64,000 nucleotides of DNA, taken from assembly GCF_005048225.1 (NCBI RefSeq), contig NZ_SUNI01000010.1, positions 62,001 through 126,000 on the forward strand, written 5' to 3'. A program made the translations under genes and the position numbers. Position 1 is the stretch's first letter; every line of letters starts with the position of its first letter. Below the pieces are notes generated by a model. That model did no database searches. It was given only the letters and a program-made list of their open reading frames with translations, and had not been told where the DNA came from. The DNA is from Paracoccus gahaiensis. GTDB taxonomy: Bacteria; Pseudomonadota; Alphaproteobacteria; Rhodobacterales; Rhodobacteraceae. Below, in pieces: positions 1 to 8,496 of the stretch.

Positions 1-777
1 GGCGACCTCGGTGATCATCGCCTGCTGATCCTCGGGCAGGCCATCGAATTTGTTCAGGTTGATGGCGAGAGCGAGGGGCGAATAGGCGTGCTGGGTGAGG
101 GACAGGTAGTCTTGCACCTCCTCAAACTTGAAGGACTGCACGATGCCCACCGGGTGGTCCTGCGCGTCGACCACGCCGGTTTCCAGCGCGGTGTACAGCT
201 CGGCCACCGGGATCTGCTGGGGCGTCGCGCCCAGCAGCTGGAACATGTCCGACAATGCCTTCGAGTTGTTGACCCGCATCTGCAGCCCGGCCACGTCGCC
301 TGGCTCCACGATCGGTCCGTTGTTGTTGGTCATGTTGCGATAGCCGTTCTCGGGATAACCCAGCATCTTCAAGCCGTGCCCCTCGAACTGGGTGCTGATC
401 TGCTGACCCACCTCGCCGTCCAGGATGGCATAGGCGTCCGCGCGGGTTAGGAAGATGAACGGCAGTTCGAACGCGCCTGCATCGGGGACAAGGCCGGTCA
501 GGTTGTTCAGACCGGTCATCACCATGTCAATGATGCCCGAGCGCGTGCCGTCCACCATCGCGGTGTCGTTGCCCAGCTGGCCCTGCGGAAAGATCGTGAC
601 GGTGATCTCGCCACCGCTGCGTTCCTCCAGCTGTTCTTTCATGAACAGGGCCAGCGTCTGCTGCAGGTCGGTGTCGGGGGCGGCATGGGCCAAACGCAGG
701 GTGGTCTGTGCCTGGGCGGCCATCGCGGCAATGGACAGGACGGCGGCCAGGCAGGTGGTGCGGAACAGTGTGGTCAT
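1..777 (-). CDS. dctP: TRAP transporter solute-binding protein DctP (3' end outside window)
   Basis: Periplasmic substrate-binding subunit of a TRAP transporter. Translating the minus strand from the ATG at 777 gives a signal peptide (MTTLFRTTCLAAVLSIAAMAAQA) followed by TLRLAHAAPDTDLQQ, the usual mature start of the DctP family. Further on are the family's LGNDTAMVDG and FELPFIFLTRADAYAILDG segments and LQMRVNNSK, the region of the carboxylate-binding arginine. The frame is open to base 1, so 259 codons of about 330 are present. A good Shine-Dalgarno (GGGAGGATTCT) precedes the start. It is the third gene of dctQ-dctM-dctP, 25 bp after dctM. The substrate is not readable from sequence; sugar acids or dicarboxylates are typical. 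Confidence 0.93.
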   Translation of the reverse strand, partial: MTTLFRTTCLAAVLSIAAMAAQAQTTLRLAHAAPDTDLQQTLALFMKEQLEERSGGEITVTIFPQGQLGNDTAMVDGTRSGIIDMVMTGLNNLTGLVPDAGAFELPFIFLTRADAYAILDGEVGQQISTQFEGHGLKMLGYPENGYRNMTNNNGPIVEPGDVAGLQMRVNNSKALSDMFQLLGATPQQIPVAELYTALETGVVDAQDHPVGIVQSFKFEEVQDYLSLTQHAYSPLALAINLNKFDGLPEDQQAMITEVA

Positions 778-802
778 AGAATCCTCCCTCAAGGATGTCA
801 GG

Positions 803-2083
803 TCAGCCCGCCATGAAGGCTGCGGGCACGGTGATCAGTTGCGGAAACAGGATGAACAGCCCCAACAGCACGATATACCCCAGGATGAAGGGCCCGACCC
901 CGCGCACGGCCTGGCTCATGGGGACACGCCCCACGCCGCAAACCACATTCAGGACGGTGCCCACCGGAGGCGTGATCAGTCCGATGGAGCAGTTCAGGAT
1001 GAACATGAGGCCGAAATAGACCTCGTCGATGCCCGCCATGCGCACGACCGGCATCAGCAGCGGCACCAGGATCAGAACCGTCGGCGACAAATCCATCACC
1101 ATGCCCACCGCCAGCACCAGAAGCATGATGACCAGCATCAGAAGGCGCGGGCTGTCGATCAGCGGCTGCAGGAGAGTGGCCAGCTGCTGGGGCAATTGCG
1201 CCACCGTGATCAGCCAGGCGGCGACCATCGCGGCACCAACAAGGAACATGACCATCGCGGTGGACCGGCCTGCCTGCATGAGCACCTCGACAAAGGTCTG
1301 GAACGTCAGCTCGCGATAGACAAGCGTCGAGATGACGATGGCATAGACGGCGGCGACCACCGCAGCCTCGGTGGGCGTGAACGCCCCGGACCGGATGCCG
1401 CCGATGATGATGACCGGCAGCAACAGGGCCCAGATGCCTTCGCGCAGCGCCGTCCACCGTTCGGCGCCACTGGCCTTGGGTAGGGTCTCGATTTCCTCGC
1501 CGCGCATGATGATGGTCCAGATGGTGACCAGCACGGCCGCCATCATGAGACCCGGCGCGATGCCCGCCAGAAACAGCTTGGCGATCGAGATGTTGCCGGC
1601 CACCCCTACCAGGATCAGCGGCAGCGACGGCGGAATGATCGGCGCGATGATCCCGCCCGAGGCGAGCAAGCCAAGGCTTCGCCCTTCGGGGTATCCAGCC
1701 TTGCGCATCATCGGGTACAGAATAGATACCAACGCTGCCGCATCGGCCACCGCTGATCCCGACAGCCCCGCCAGCACGATGGCGGTCAGGATCGCGACAT
1801 AGCCCAGACCGCCCCGCCGGTGCCCGACCAGCGCCATGGCCAGCGCCACGATGCGGGTGGACAACCCGCCGCGCGACATCACCTCTCCGGCGACCAGGAA
1901 GAACGGTACCGCCAGCAGGGGAAAGCTGTCCACGCCGTTGATCAGCGATTGCGCCAGGATATCGGCGCTGAACAGGTTCATGTGCACCATCAGCGCCATC
2001 GACGACAGCAGCAGCGCGAAGGCCACAGGCAGGCCCGCCAGGATGCCGATGAACAGCACGCCCAGAAAGATGAAGAGCGTCAT
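803..2083 (-). CDS. dctM: TRAP transporter large permease DctM
   Basis: Large membrane subunit of the TRAP transporter, the ion-coupled channel component in the inner membrane. It has 426 aa, the normal length. The protein begins MTLFIFLGVLFIGILAGLPVAF and is built of about a dozen hydrophobic segments. Family hallmarks are visible: the loop SFPLLAVPFFLVAGEVMSRGG, the GLSGSAVADAAAL stretch near residue 110, and NCSIGLITPPVGTVLNVV near the C terminus. Its ATG lies one base after the dctQ stop, so the two are translationally coupled. Identification of the family is secure; substrate is unknown. Confidence 0.95.
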   Translation of the reverse strand: MTLFIFLGVLFIGILAGLPVAFALLLSSMALMVHMNLFSADILAQSLINGVDSFPLLAVPFFLVAGEVMSRGGLSTRIVALAMALVGHRRGGLGYVAILTAIVLAGLSGSAVADAAALVSILYPMMRKAGYPEGRSLGLLASGGIIAPIIPPSLPLILVGVAGNISIAKLFLAGIAPGLMMAAVLVTIWTIIMRGEEIETLPKASGAERWTALREGIWALLLPVIIIGGIRSGAFTPTEAAVVAAVYAIVISTLVYRELTFQTFVEVLMQAGRSTAMVMFLVGAAMVAAWLITVAQLPQQLATLLQPLIDSPRLLMLVIMLLVLAVGMVMDLSPTVLILVPLLMPVVRMAGIDEVYFGLMFILNCSIGLITPPVGTVLNVVCGVGRVPMSQAVRGVGPFILGYIVLLGLFILFPQLITVPAAFMAG

Positions 2084-2084
2084 G

Positions 2085-2573
2085 TCAGTGCACCTCGGGG
2101 TTTGTGCCGGCGGGGCCGTGGTCGGGCCCGAAGATCCGCGCGAGAGCGATAGCCGCCATCAGCGCCGCCGAGACGACGCCCGACAGATACAGCAGGCCCG
2201 AGGGCAGTCCGGTCAACTGAGAGATGTTGTTCCAGTTGGCCAGCGTCTGCCGCCAGGCGCCCACGAACAGCATCATGACGGCAACGAGCACGATGGCCCA
2301 GCAGATCCGCCGCAGGATCGGCACGAAGCGCGGCATCAGCGCCTCTGAGAATTCGGATAGCTGCAGATGCTCGCCCCGTCGCAGCACAACGGCGGTGCCC
2401 AGCATGACGACCCATACGAACCACAGCCGCGACAGCTCGATCGTGACGCGCAGCCCGCTGGAAAAGCCATAGCGCATCACGACGTTCAGAAACACCAGCG
2501 CGATCATCCCCGCCAGCAGCACGGCCATGATGATGTCTATCGCGCGCCAAAGCGCCTCGATGGCAGCCCGCAT
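2085..2573 (-). CDS. dctQ: TRAP transporter small permease DctQ
   Basis: Small membrane subunit of the TRAP transporter, 162 aa with four predicted transmembrane segments (about residues 10-30, 45-63, 88-108 and 128-148). The segment FLNVVMRYGFSSGL after the first helix and the conserved ELSRLWFVWVVMLGTAVVLRR of the second helix identify the DctQ family. It is the first gene of the operon. Its start is supported by a purine-rich site (AGGGAGAG) and by the promoter about 50 bp upstream. Like the rest of the operon it is probably controlled by a LacI-type repressor (see the site at 2620-2647). Confidence 0.92.
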   Translation of the reverse strand: MRAAIEALWRAIDIIMAVLLAGMIALVFLNVVMRYGFSSGLRVTIELSRLWFVWVVMLGTAVVLRRGEHLQLSEFSEALMPRFVPILRRICWAIVLVAVMMLFVGAWRQTLANWNNISQLTGLPSGLLYLSGVVSAALMAAIALARIFGPDHGPAGTNPEVH

Positions 2574-2619
2574 CGAATCTCTCCCTCATCGAGCCCAACC
2601 AGGCTCTCTCCCAGCATTT

Positions 2620-2647
2620 ATGATAACGTTACCATACAGCCTGTCAA
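2620..2647 (-). promoter_or_regulatory. promoter of the TRAP operon with LacI-family operator
   Basis: On the minus strand a perfect -35 box TTGACA (2642-2647) is followed after 16 bp by TATCAT (2620-2625). Between and overlapping them is the near-perfect palindrome TGGTAACGTTATCA (2621-2634), the shape of LacI/GalR-family operators with a central CG. Placement over the -10 box predicts repression. No LacI-family gene is in the window; it may lie beyond base 1. Confidence 0.75.
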
Positions 2648-2704
2648 TAGTGCGGTTCCGTCAGGAGGGCATCGATGATGGGTCGGTTGAGTGTCACATC
2701 ACTC

Positions 2705-3055
2705 CTGATTGTGAGCCCGCGTCCTGAACAGCTCCGGCCTTTGTTTCTGCCCACCCTTATGGGCGTCGATCGGCGTTCGGCTCATCAGCACTGTTCGCTG
2801 CAGCTGATCGTTGTAGAGGCGGACGTAGCGCAGGGTGGTCTGTTCAAGATTCTGCTGCTGCGGATGCGGTGACTTTGCAGGGCGTCCTCGATCCGGCCGT
2901 TGAAGCGTCCAACCATGCCGTTGGTTTGCACGCGCATGGGCGGGGCCAGGCGATGCTCGATGCCGAGATCGGCGCAGAGGCGGGCGAAATCGTGGTTGCC
3001 GGTGGGGCCCCGGCGGCGGAGGCCGAACAGAAGATCGGTGAATAATTTTCCGTAG
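2705..3055 (-). pseudogene. IS481-family transposase remnant (C-terminal part)
   Basis: The minus strand carries the C-terminal third of an IS481-type DDE transposase in two frames. One frame reads FTDLLFGLRRRGPTG, ADLGIEHRLAPP and QTNGMVGRFNGRIEDALQS; after a frameshift near 2870 the other reads LEQTTLRYVRLYNDQL and RPELF. In active members the motif is NGMVERFNGR with the third catalytic acid; here that Glu is Gly. The N-terminal half is missing, so this is dead mobile DNA. It abuts an HNH-like fragment at about 3055, probably a deletion or insertion junction. Confidence 0.8.
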
Positions 3056-3433
3056 CACCTTGTCTGTGAGCACCCTGTCCTCGCCGTAATGATGCAACTT
3101 GACGTGATGGGTCCGGCACAGCCAGCGGACATTGAGAGGCTGGTCGTAGCGATCGTGGTGGGCGTCGGCGACACTCGCCCCGCAGACCTCGCAAGGCTGC
3201 TTTTGTAGATGGCCGGACATGAGCGCACGTTGCACGGCAAGATGAGCACGGTACTTGGACAGATTGGCCCGGCGCCAGTTGGTCTGACGACTGTCGCTTC
3301 TCAGAACAGGTGGCTTCTGATCCGGGGGCGTCTTCGCGTCCGGCTTGCGTATTATCTTTCCCTCCGGTGTTTTGCCATCCCGTCGCGGGATCTGCACCCA
3401 GGCTGCAGTCGAGGTGCTGCAGCGCAAAGGCAA
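3056..3433 (-). pseudogene. HNH/zinc-finger-like small protein, 3' end lost
   Basis: The minus-strand frame reads SKYRAHLAVQRALMSGHL, then CEVCG, AHHDRYDQPLNVRWLCRTHH and VKLHHYG. A CxxC pair followed by HH and a CxxHH pair spaced this way is the treble-clef zinc-binding pattern of HNH-type and phage-associated small proteins. The frame then runs into transposase-derived sequence at about 3055 and continues only as nonsense, so the natural C terminus is lost. The upstream part (AWVQIPRRDGKTPEGKIIRK) may be native. No nuclease active site is clear, and function is unknown. Confidence 0.5.
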
Positions 3434-3439
3434 AATACG

Positions 3440-4447
3440 ATCATATTTCGGTGGTCCACAGCCGGAACCTGCGACTTCCGGTCACTTCGCGGGTTAGGCC
3501 TAGGTCGTTCAGGCGCTTCTGCATGCGCTCGGCCGTGGGGCGGCTGATGCCGGCGCGGGTTTCCATCTCCATTGCCGAGACGAAGGGCGGGGCCGCCAGC
3601 ACCGCGATGACCCGGGCGGCGTTTTCGCCCTTGATGCCGGCGGTGGCGGCTCGGGCCTTCTTGGACTAAGCACCGATGCGCAGGATCAGCGCCCGCGCCT
3701 CCTGCGCACCGGCGCGCAGCGCGGCAAGATGCGTGGCGAGCCGATCCGCGGGCGGACCATAGCTGCTTCAGACCCGCCGCCCATGCCGGCCGAAGGGGAC
3801 GAAGCGCAGCCCTTCGGCCCCTGCCGCCATATGGCGCGCCGACCAGACGGCAGGCTCGGCCACCTGCCCCGGTGGAGACAGCTGGCCACGCGCCACAGGG
3901 CGAGAGCCGCAGGACCGCGTGCCAGCGGGTGCAGTCTTGTGAAAGCATCGACGGCCGCCAAGAACTCGGCGGCCGCGCCATCGAACTCCCTGCCCTGCAG
4001 GCGCAGGTCCATGCTGGTCGCCGATGGCTCGTCCAATGCGGCGCGGCGATGCAGTCCCAGAAATGACGGCAGGTCCGCCAGGGCCCCCTGCCCTTCCAGC
4101 CGGCGGACAGCCCACCGCGCCAGACGCAACGCCTCCGGGTCGGATGCTGCACGGGCCTCCATCGGCTCGCGGCCGATCTCGTCTCGACCCAGCATCAGCC
4201 CCTGCGCCCGCAGCATCGCCTCGACCTCGAGATGGACCAAGCGCTCGCGCGCCCCGGCAGCCTCCGCCGCGGGCAGCGCCAGCAGCGTGGCCTCCAGCCG
4301 CCCGAGATCGCGGGCAGCATCTGCCAGTGCAGAGGCTTGAGCCGCCTGTGCGGCAAGCCAGGGCTGGGGATCGGCCAAGGACAGCATCTGATCGATGAGC
4401 CAAAGCTTTTTGTTTGAATGCAGGGCGTAGATAATCTTAGGCATCAT
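3440..4447 (-). pseudogene. DUF1612/HTH plasmid protein, frameshifted with in-frame stops
   Basis: From the ATG at 4447 the first frame reads MMPKIIYALHSNKKLWLIDQ, then ADLPSFLGLHRRAALDEPSA and HPLARGPAALALWR, which I recognise as the DUF1612 family of Paracoccus and rhizobial plasmids. Near 3880 the reading must shift frame (SPPGQVAEPAVWSARHMAAG). That second frame then passes a TGA after FGRHGRRV and a TAG before SKKARAATAGIKGENAARV. It ends with a helix-turn-helix segment (ISRPTAERMQKRLNDLGLTREV) and RRFRLWTTEI before a TGA at 3440-3442. Both ends look native, so the gene decayed by point changes. Family proteins are thought to bind DNA; their role is not established. Confidence 0.8.
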
Positions 4448-5335
4448 TTCAGCATCTTTATGAAAAGCACAGGTGTATTTTTTGAGGGTCGGTTGCAGGA
4501 TCTTCTTGGATGGATACGTGCGCGGCGAATAACCCGCAGGCTGCCTTCATTCCATAGTGACGTGCGGCATAAATACGATGCCGGCTCACTTGCGCACATC
4601 TACAAACGGTCGTTTTTTAGTATATTTCAAAATTGAGCAGACATCTACTTTGAGAAACCCAAGGCGACCTGGATCTTAGATTTCCCGATCTCGGGCGGTG
4701 GTCTGCGCGGCGCAAGCTGGGATGACACCCCCCGCCGGCAACCCTTAGCACCATGCGGTCACCGATGCTGCGCCTGTCACGCGCGGCGTTTGCTAGCTGT
4801 TGAGCTGATTGCCGCCTCTCCGGGTCCGGCCGAACAAGGGTTCAGGCGGACCATTGACGGAAGCGACGCATGGTGCCAGCCAGGCTTCTGGTCCCGATTT
4901 TCAGCCTTTGCCCGCATTATGCCCACCTTCCGAACCAGCATTTTTCCAAAAGACGTTCTGCGTTTTACTTGAACTCCAGCCGCAAGAACCCGTGTTGCCT
5001 GAAGGCGGCGATGGCCGCCTCCCCTGCCTCGGTCAGAATCGCCGAGGAGTTTCATCGGCTCTATCTTGAGGTCCTCAACCGGGCGTCAGCACCACGTCAC
5101 GCCTGTCTTAGGATCAATGTCCAGATCCCAGCTCAACGTCGCGAGCGAAGCATGCGATTGTCCGGGCGGCCTCTCGGACCGATGGAGGGCCAGTCCTCAA
5201 CATTGCGGCTCTGACGGTGTGCGGGGGGCGTAGTGCTTCCATGGGGAACTTAGCCCATATTGCTTACTCTATTCCCGACAAGGAACCGCACGATCAAACC
5301 GGGGCGATCAAGAACCTAAGGGTCATGATTCATGC
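4448..5335. other. gene-poor stretch with one coding tail remnant
   Basis: No convincing gene was found in these 890 bp. The first 200 bp are AT-richer than the surroundings. On the minus strand a 27-codon tail ending at 4965-4967 reads LTEAGEAAIAAFRQHGFLRL and looks like the authentic C terminus of some protein, but its upstream frame is closed by a stop within 30 codons and I cannot name the family. The rest looks like decayed DNA between the DUF1612 pseudogene and the IS5 remnants. Confidence 0.5.
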
Positions 5336-5544
5336 CTAATAGATGACAGTTGCTGCAAGGGCGATGAGCGGGAGGAAAATCTTTGAACACCTGTGGTATC
5401 GAGTTGCCACGCGCCTCTAATCCTTGACCTGCCGAACATGATCTTGATGCGACTTCGCCGCTTCAAACGACGCTTGTCAAACTCGACCGGCGTCTCGCGC
5501 TGCTTCCGACCGGGGATGCAAGGCAGACCTAACCGCTTCGCCAT
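5336..5544 (-). pseudogene. IS5-family transposase remnant, C-terminal end
   Basis: The minus strand reads GLPCIPGRKQRETPVEFDKRR followed by RRSRIKIMFGR, the C-terminal signature of IS5-family transposases (CIPGRK...YDKRRYKRR.RIE.MFGRLKDWRR). After one frameshift the family ending continues as RVATRYHRCSKIFLPLIALA up to a TAG at 5336-5338. The N-terminal two thirds are absent. The fragment is cut at about 5545, where a second IS5 remnant starts in the opposite direction. Confidence 0.8.
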
Positions 5545-5911
5545 GCCGGCAGAACAGGTCAGCGATCATACCGGCTTGGCAGCACCTTTGGACAGCCTCC
5601 CGCAGGCCGGTTGGTTTCTGGCGGACCAGGCTATCGAGTCCGCGAAGCACCAACATTTCAAGCCCGCTCGCGAGGGATGACTGGCTGCAAGAAGCATCGC
5701 GAGACAGAGAGATAAAAGCGTGCTCCCCGCCGGACGTCGCGCAGGAGGACGGTAAATGACGACAAGCGACGCGATACACCGCGGAGCCGCATCAAGATTA
5801 TGTTCGGTCGGCTGAAAGACTGGGGCCAGTGGCCACGCGTAGCGGCAGGTGTCCAGACACATACCTCTCCGCTATCGCTTTTGCCACGACTATCTCGTTC
5901 CATTTGTGTAA
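5545..5911 (+). pseudogene. second IS5-family transposase remnant, opposite orientation
   Basis: On the plus strand the segments QVSDHTGLAAPLDSLPQAGW and FLAD (the family's DDE aspartate region, normally ..SDHTGA..LLD.LP.A..LLADRGYD), WLQEASRDREIKAC, RIKIMFGRLKDWG and RCPDTYLSAIAFATT occur in order but in three frames, with a stop at 5909-5911. It is therefore an inactivated copy lacking its N terminus. It lies back to back with the minus-strand IS5 remnant, their truncated 5' ends meeting near 5545. Confidence 0.72.
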
Positions 5912-6011
5912 CTTAATAAGCCCAGAGCCTGAGGTCCCGCGCCCATTCGAATGCCGCACCGCTTCAACGAACCCCCCCCCGCACCAGGATCCTTCCATCC
6001 TCTTCGATCCC

Positions 6012-6027
6012 GTAACCCGCGGGTTAC
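6012..6027. promoter_or_regulatory. 16-bp perfect palindrome at the parB end, candidate parS
   Basis: GTAACCCGCGGGTTAC is a perfect 16-bp palindrome that overlaps the stop codon of parB (6024-6026). It has no loop and no following T-run, which argues against a terminator. The other partition locus in this window has its palindrome in the same place, just after parB. I infer a parS centromere site for this ParB; an operator role is possible. Confidence 0.5.
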
Positions 6028-7076
6028 CCCTCGCGCAAAACCCGTTGAAATGCCTCGATTGCCATTCGCAGCAGATCCTGGTCGACCGACGCAAAATCCG
6101 TCTTCGAAACGATCCGGCACTCTCCCTCCTGCGCGGTGACCTTTGCCGCCCCGACCTGCAGTTCGTACTTCACGGACGTCCTGCGCTTCGATCCCTGCCC
6201 CGACGCGCCCCGATCGCCGGGGGGCGCGAAGGCGCGCGACAGCACGTCCGTCTGCTGGTCCGGCGAGGTGACCGATGCCAGTGCCTTGCGCAGCGCGGTT
6301 GTCGCTTCGGGCGACGATTGGAGGCGCCGCGCAACCTCGACGCCCAGATTGCGCGAGATCGCCTTGGGATAGGGAAGAACATCGCCCAGTTCCTGCAACA
6401 GAAAGACGAAACTGCGGATATAAGAGCGCTTCATCTTGTGCAGCGACGCAAAGATCCGCCCGACCAGCACATCGGCGCCCTGCCCGTCCAGCCCGGCATC
6501 CCGTGCCGCGGTGATGGCGACCTGCGCCATCTCGGCAAAGCTCAGATCCTCGCGGATCACGTTCTCCTCGACCATGTCGATATAGAGGTCGATCCGGTCC
6601 GCGGGCCCCTCCGACACGCGCGCCGTGACCATGCCAAAGCCCGCATCGCCGGTCTCCTGCCACAGCTGCTTCAGCGCGGTCAGCCGGCGCCAGCCCTTCT
6701 TCAGCTGGAACCCGGTTGCCGTCCTGAAGACCTCGATCGGCTCTTTCTGGCCCCGTGCCCGGATGGAGGCCTTCAGTTCCTCCATCTCGTCAGAGCCCGC
6801 CGTAGCGGTCAGATCGATGCGGTCGCGCGGAAGATCGTCGGTCCTGATGTCGTCGACACGCAGCACCTCGAGAACCCTGCCCTCGCCCTGAGCCGCCCTG
6901 AAGGCCTTCGCATCCGAGGCATTCTGACGACGTTGCTCGACCAGGGTCTCGGTGCTTTCCGCCAGGCTGCCGGCGGCCTCGCGCACCGCAGCCCCCATGG
7001 GGCCGACCTCGCGCTTGCGCGGCTTGACGTTGGCGGGCTCCAGGGGCTCGAATCCGAACTTGCTTCGTCCCGTCAT
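6024..7076 (-). CDS. parB: plasmid partition protein ParB
   Basis: Centromere-binding partner of the adjacent ParA. It has 350 aa. The ParB/Spo0J nuclease-like N-terminal domain covers about residues 70-190: VLRVDDIRTDDLPRD, then IRARGQKEPIEVFRTATGFQ, GWRRLTALKQLW and VEENVIREDLSFAEMAQVA, which match box I (arginine patch) and box II of the family. A helix-turn-helix region follows (IFASLHKMKRSYIRSFVFLLQ). The ATG overlaps the parA stop by 4 bp. It is only distantly similar to the other ParB of this window (47351-48460), so the two partition systems probably do not interfere. No rep gene is adjacent. Confidence 0.9.
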   Translation of the reverse strand: MTGRSKFGFEPLEPANVKPRKREVGPMGAAVREAAGSLAESTETLVEQRRQNASDAKAFRAAQGEGRVLEVLRVDDIRTDDLPRDRIDLTATAGSDEMEELKASIRARGQKEPIEVFRTATGFQLKKGWRRLTALKQLWQETGDAGFGMVTARVSEGPADRIDLYIDMVEENVIREDLSFAEMAQVAITAARDAGLDGQGADVLVGRIFASLHKMKRSYIRSFVFLLQELGDVLPYPKAISRNLGVEVARRLQSSPEATTALRKALASVTSPDQQTDVLSRAFAPPGDRGASGQGSKRRTSVKYELQVGAAKVTAQEGECRIVSKTDFASVDQDLLRMAIEAFQRVLREG

Positions 7077-8383
7077 GCGTCAGTCCCTCCATTGGCGCTT
7101 CTGGCGTCCCATGCCCGCAGCACGGTATCACGGAATTCAAGATAGGCAGTGTCGAAGCTTTGCCGCGCGCGCTTCCAGGTCTCGCGCGTCATCTGGCGAT
7201 AATCCTGTTCATAGACCGATTGCTGGAACCGCCCGGACTGCTCGACCGCCCGGGTCATCTCGATGGCATTGGTGCAGACATCCTCGCCGAAGACATTGCG
7301 GAACGCCTCCATCATGGCGATGTGCAGCGGGTTGGCGGCCTCGAAGCGCGTCATCAGCAGCCGCACATCGTCGAACCGCTTGGGCAGGGTGATCCCGGCA
7401 TCCTGCGCCAGGGACGCGAACCCCGACGAGATGTCCTCCATTGCATCGCCCAACTGGCCCAAATAGCTGGTCGTGGAATCGTATTCCCAATATCCCGGCC
7501 CCGAGGGGACATAGAGAATGTCCGCCGCGAAGGCGGCATTCAACGACTGATAGCCGATGGCCGGAGGGCAGTCGAAGATGATGATGTCGTACTGGTCATC
7601 GGGCAGCTCATCCAGATAGCGCGAGATGCAGCCAAAAAAGCTCCAGGCCTTGTGCAGGGCCCGATACTGCGCGCTGGCGAACTCGACGAAGGCGGCATTG
7701 GCGCAGCTGGGAATGACATCGATCGTGGACCAGGCGGTCTTCTGGATGAAATCCTGGGCGCCCTGCGATCCGATGGACTGGACATCCTCGGGCAGCTCGT
7801 CCGAGGACGGGTAGGGGCAGTCGGCGGGATCGTCATAGGCGGCGACGATGCGATCCGCCTCGCGGCACAGATCCCGGCACATGATGCCCCAGACCGTGTT
7901 CCACTCTTTCACCTCGACTAGACCCATCGAATGGGTCAGCGTCGCCTGCGGGTCGAAATCGATGACCAGAACGCGATACCCGTCCAGCGCCGCGCCATTC
8001 GCCAGATGATGCGCGACGACGGTCTTGCCGACCCCGCCCTTGAAGTTGGAGACGGCGATCCGCATCGCGCGTCCCGGCGGCCGCTTGGGCGTCAGGGTCT
8101 TGCCACGAAAGCGCAGTCGGCGGCGCAGATCGTTGATCTCGTTCAGCGTGAACCAGCGCTGGCGGCCATCCTCCTCGACGAGGCCTTGCGGCAGCGAGGG
8201 GTCATCGGCAAGCTTCTTGCGCAGCGTGTCGGCGGGCACGTCGAACATGAACTGGCTGATCTCCCAGATCGAGAAGGGGCGCAGGGTTTTGGTCTCGGAC
8301 GGCGAGAAGGTCGCCCGTCTGACCGCAGCCTGCTGAGCGAGGCTGCGCTCGTTCATTCCTTGAAGGTGGGTATGGTCCCGCAT
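7073..8383 (-). CDS. parA: plasmid partition ATPase ParA
   Basis: ParA/MinD-type ATPase that segregates plasmid copies together with ParB and parS. It has 436 aa, the long type Ia form. The N-terminal 100 residues include a DNA-binding-like segment (FSIWEISQFMFDVPADTLRK, WFTLNEINDLRRRL) used in autoregulation. The deviant Walker A motif KGGVGKT is at residues 115-121, LVIDFDPQATLT is the A' motif and IIIFDCPPAIGYQ the Walker B. It overlaps parB by ATGA. An 18-bp inverted repeat 55 bp upstream (8439-8456) is a candidate operator. The genes upstream are decayed, so this pair seems to be an orphan of a former replicon. Confidence 0.92.
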   Translation of the reverse strand: MRDHTHLQGMNERSLAQQAAVRRATFSPSETKTLRPFSIWEISQFMFDVPADTLRKKLADDPSLPQGLVEEDGRQRWFTLNEINDLRRRLRFRGKTLTPKRPPGRAMRIAVSNFKGGVGKTVVAHHLANGAALDGYRVLVIDFDPQATLTHSMGLVEVKEWNTVWGIMCRDLCREADRIVAAYDDPADCPYPSSDELPEDVQSIGSQGAQDFIQKTAWSTIDVIPSCANAAFVEFASAQYRALHKAWSFFGCISRYLDELPDDQYDIIIFDCPPAIGYQSLNAAFAADILYVPSGPGYWEYDSTTSYLGQLGDAMEDISSGFASLAQDAGITLPKRFDDVRLLMTRFEAANPLHIAMMEAFRNVFGEDVCTNAIEMTRAVEQSGRFQQSVYEQDYRQMTRETWKRARQSFDTAYLEFRDTVLRAWDARSANGGTDA

Positions 8384-8438
8384 CTGTCCGCTCGCGTTTT
8401 ATGGCTTCGGATCCTGAATAACGCGAAATGGCCCCAAA

Positions 8439-8456
8439 GCAAATCCGGTGATTTGC
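8439..8456. promoter_or_regulatory. inverted repeat upstream of parA, candidate operator
   Basis: GCAAATC-N4-GATTTGC forms two perfect 7-bp arms, 56-73 bp before the parA start at 8383. Type Ia ParA proteins bind such repeats to repress their own operon. The assignment rests on position and symmetry only. Confidence 0.4.
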
Positions 8457-8496
8457 GGTCAGGCGATCTGGGACATCGGGTGGGAGAATAGGGAAA

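Noticed and set aside
455-1483. 342-codon plus-strand frame over dctP/dctM
   Set aside because: Antisense of two clear TRAP genes with no protein-like composition.
6012-6027. palindrome at the parB end as a transcription terminator
   Set aside because: No loop, no T-run and not extendable beyond 16 bp; a protein-binding site fits better.
5829-7145. 438-codon plus-strand frame over the first parB
   Set aside because: Its first 30 codons are the IS5 remnant end; the rest is antisense to parB and not protein-like.
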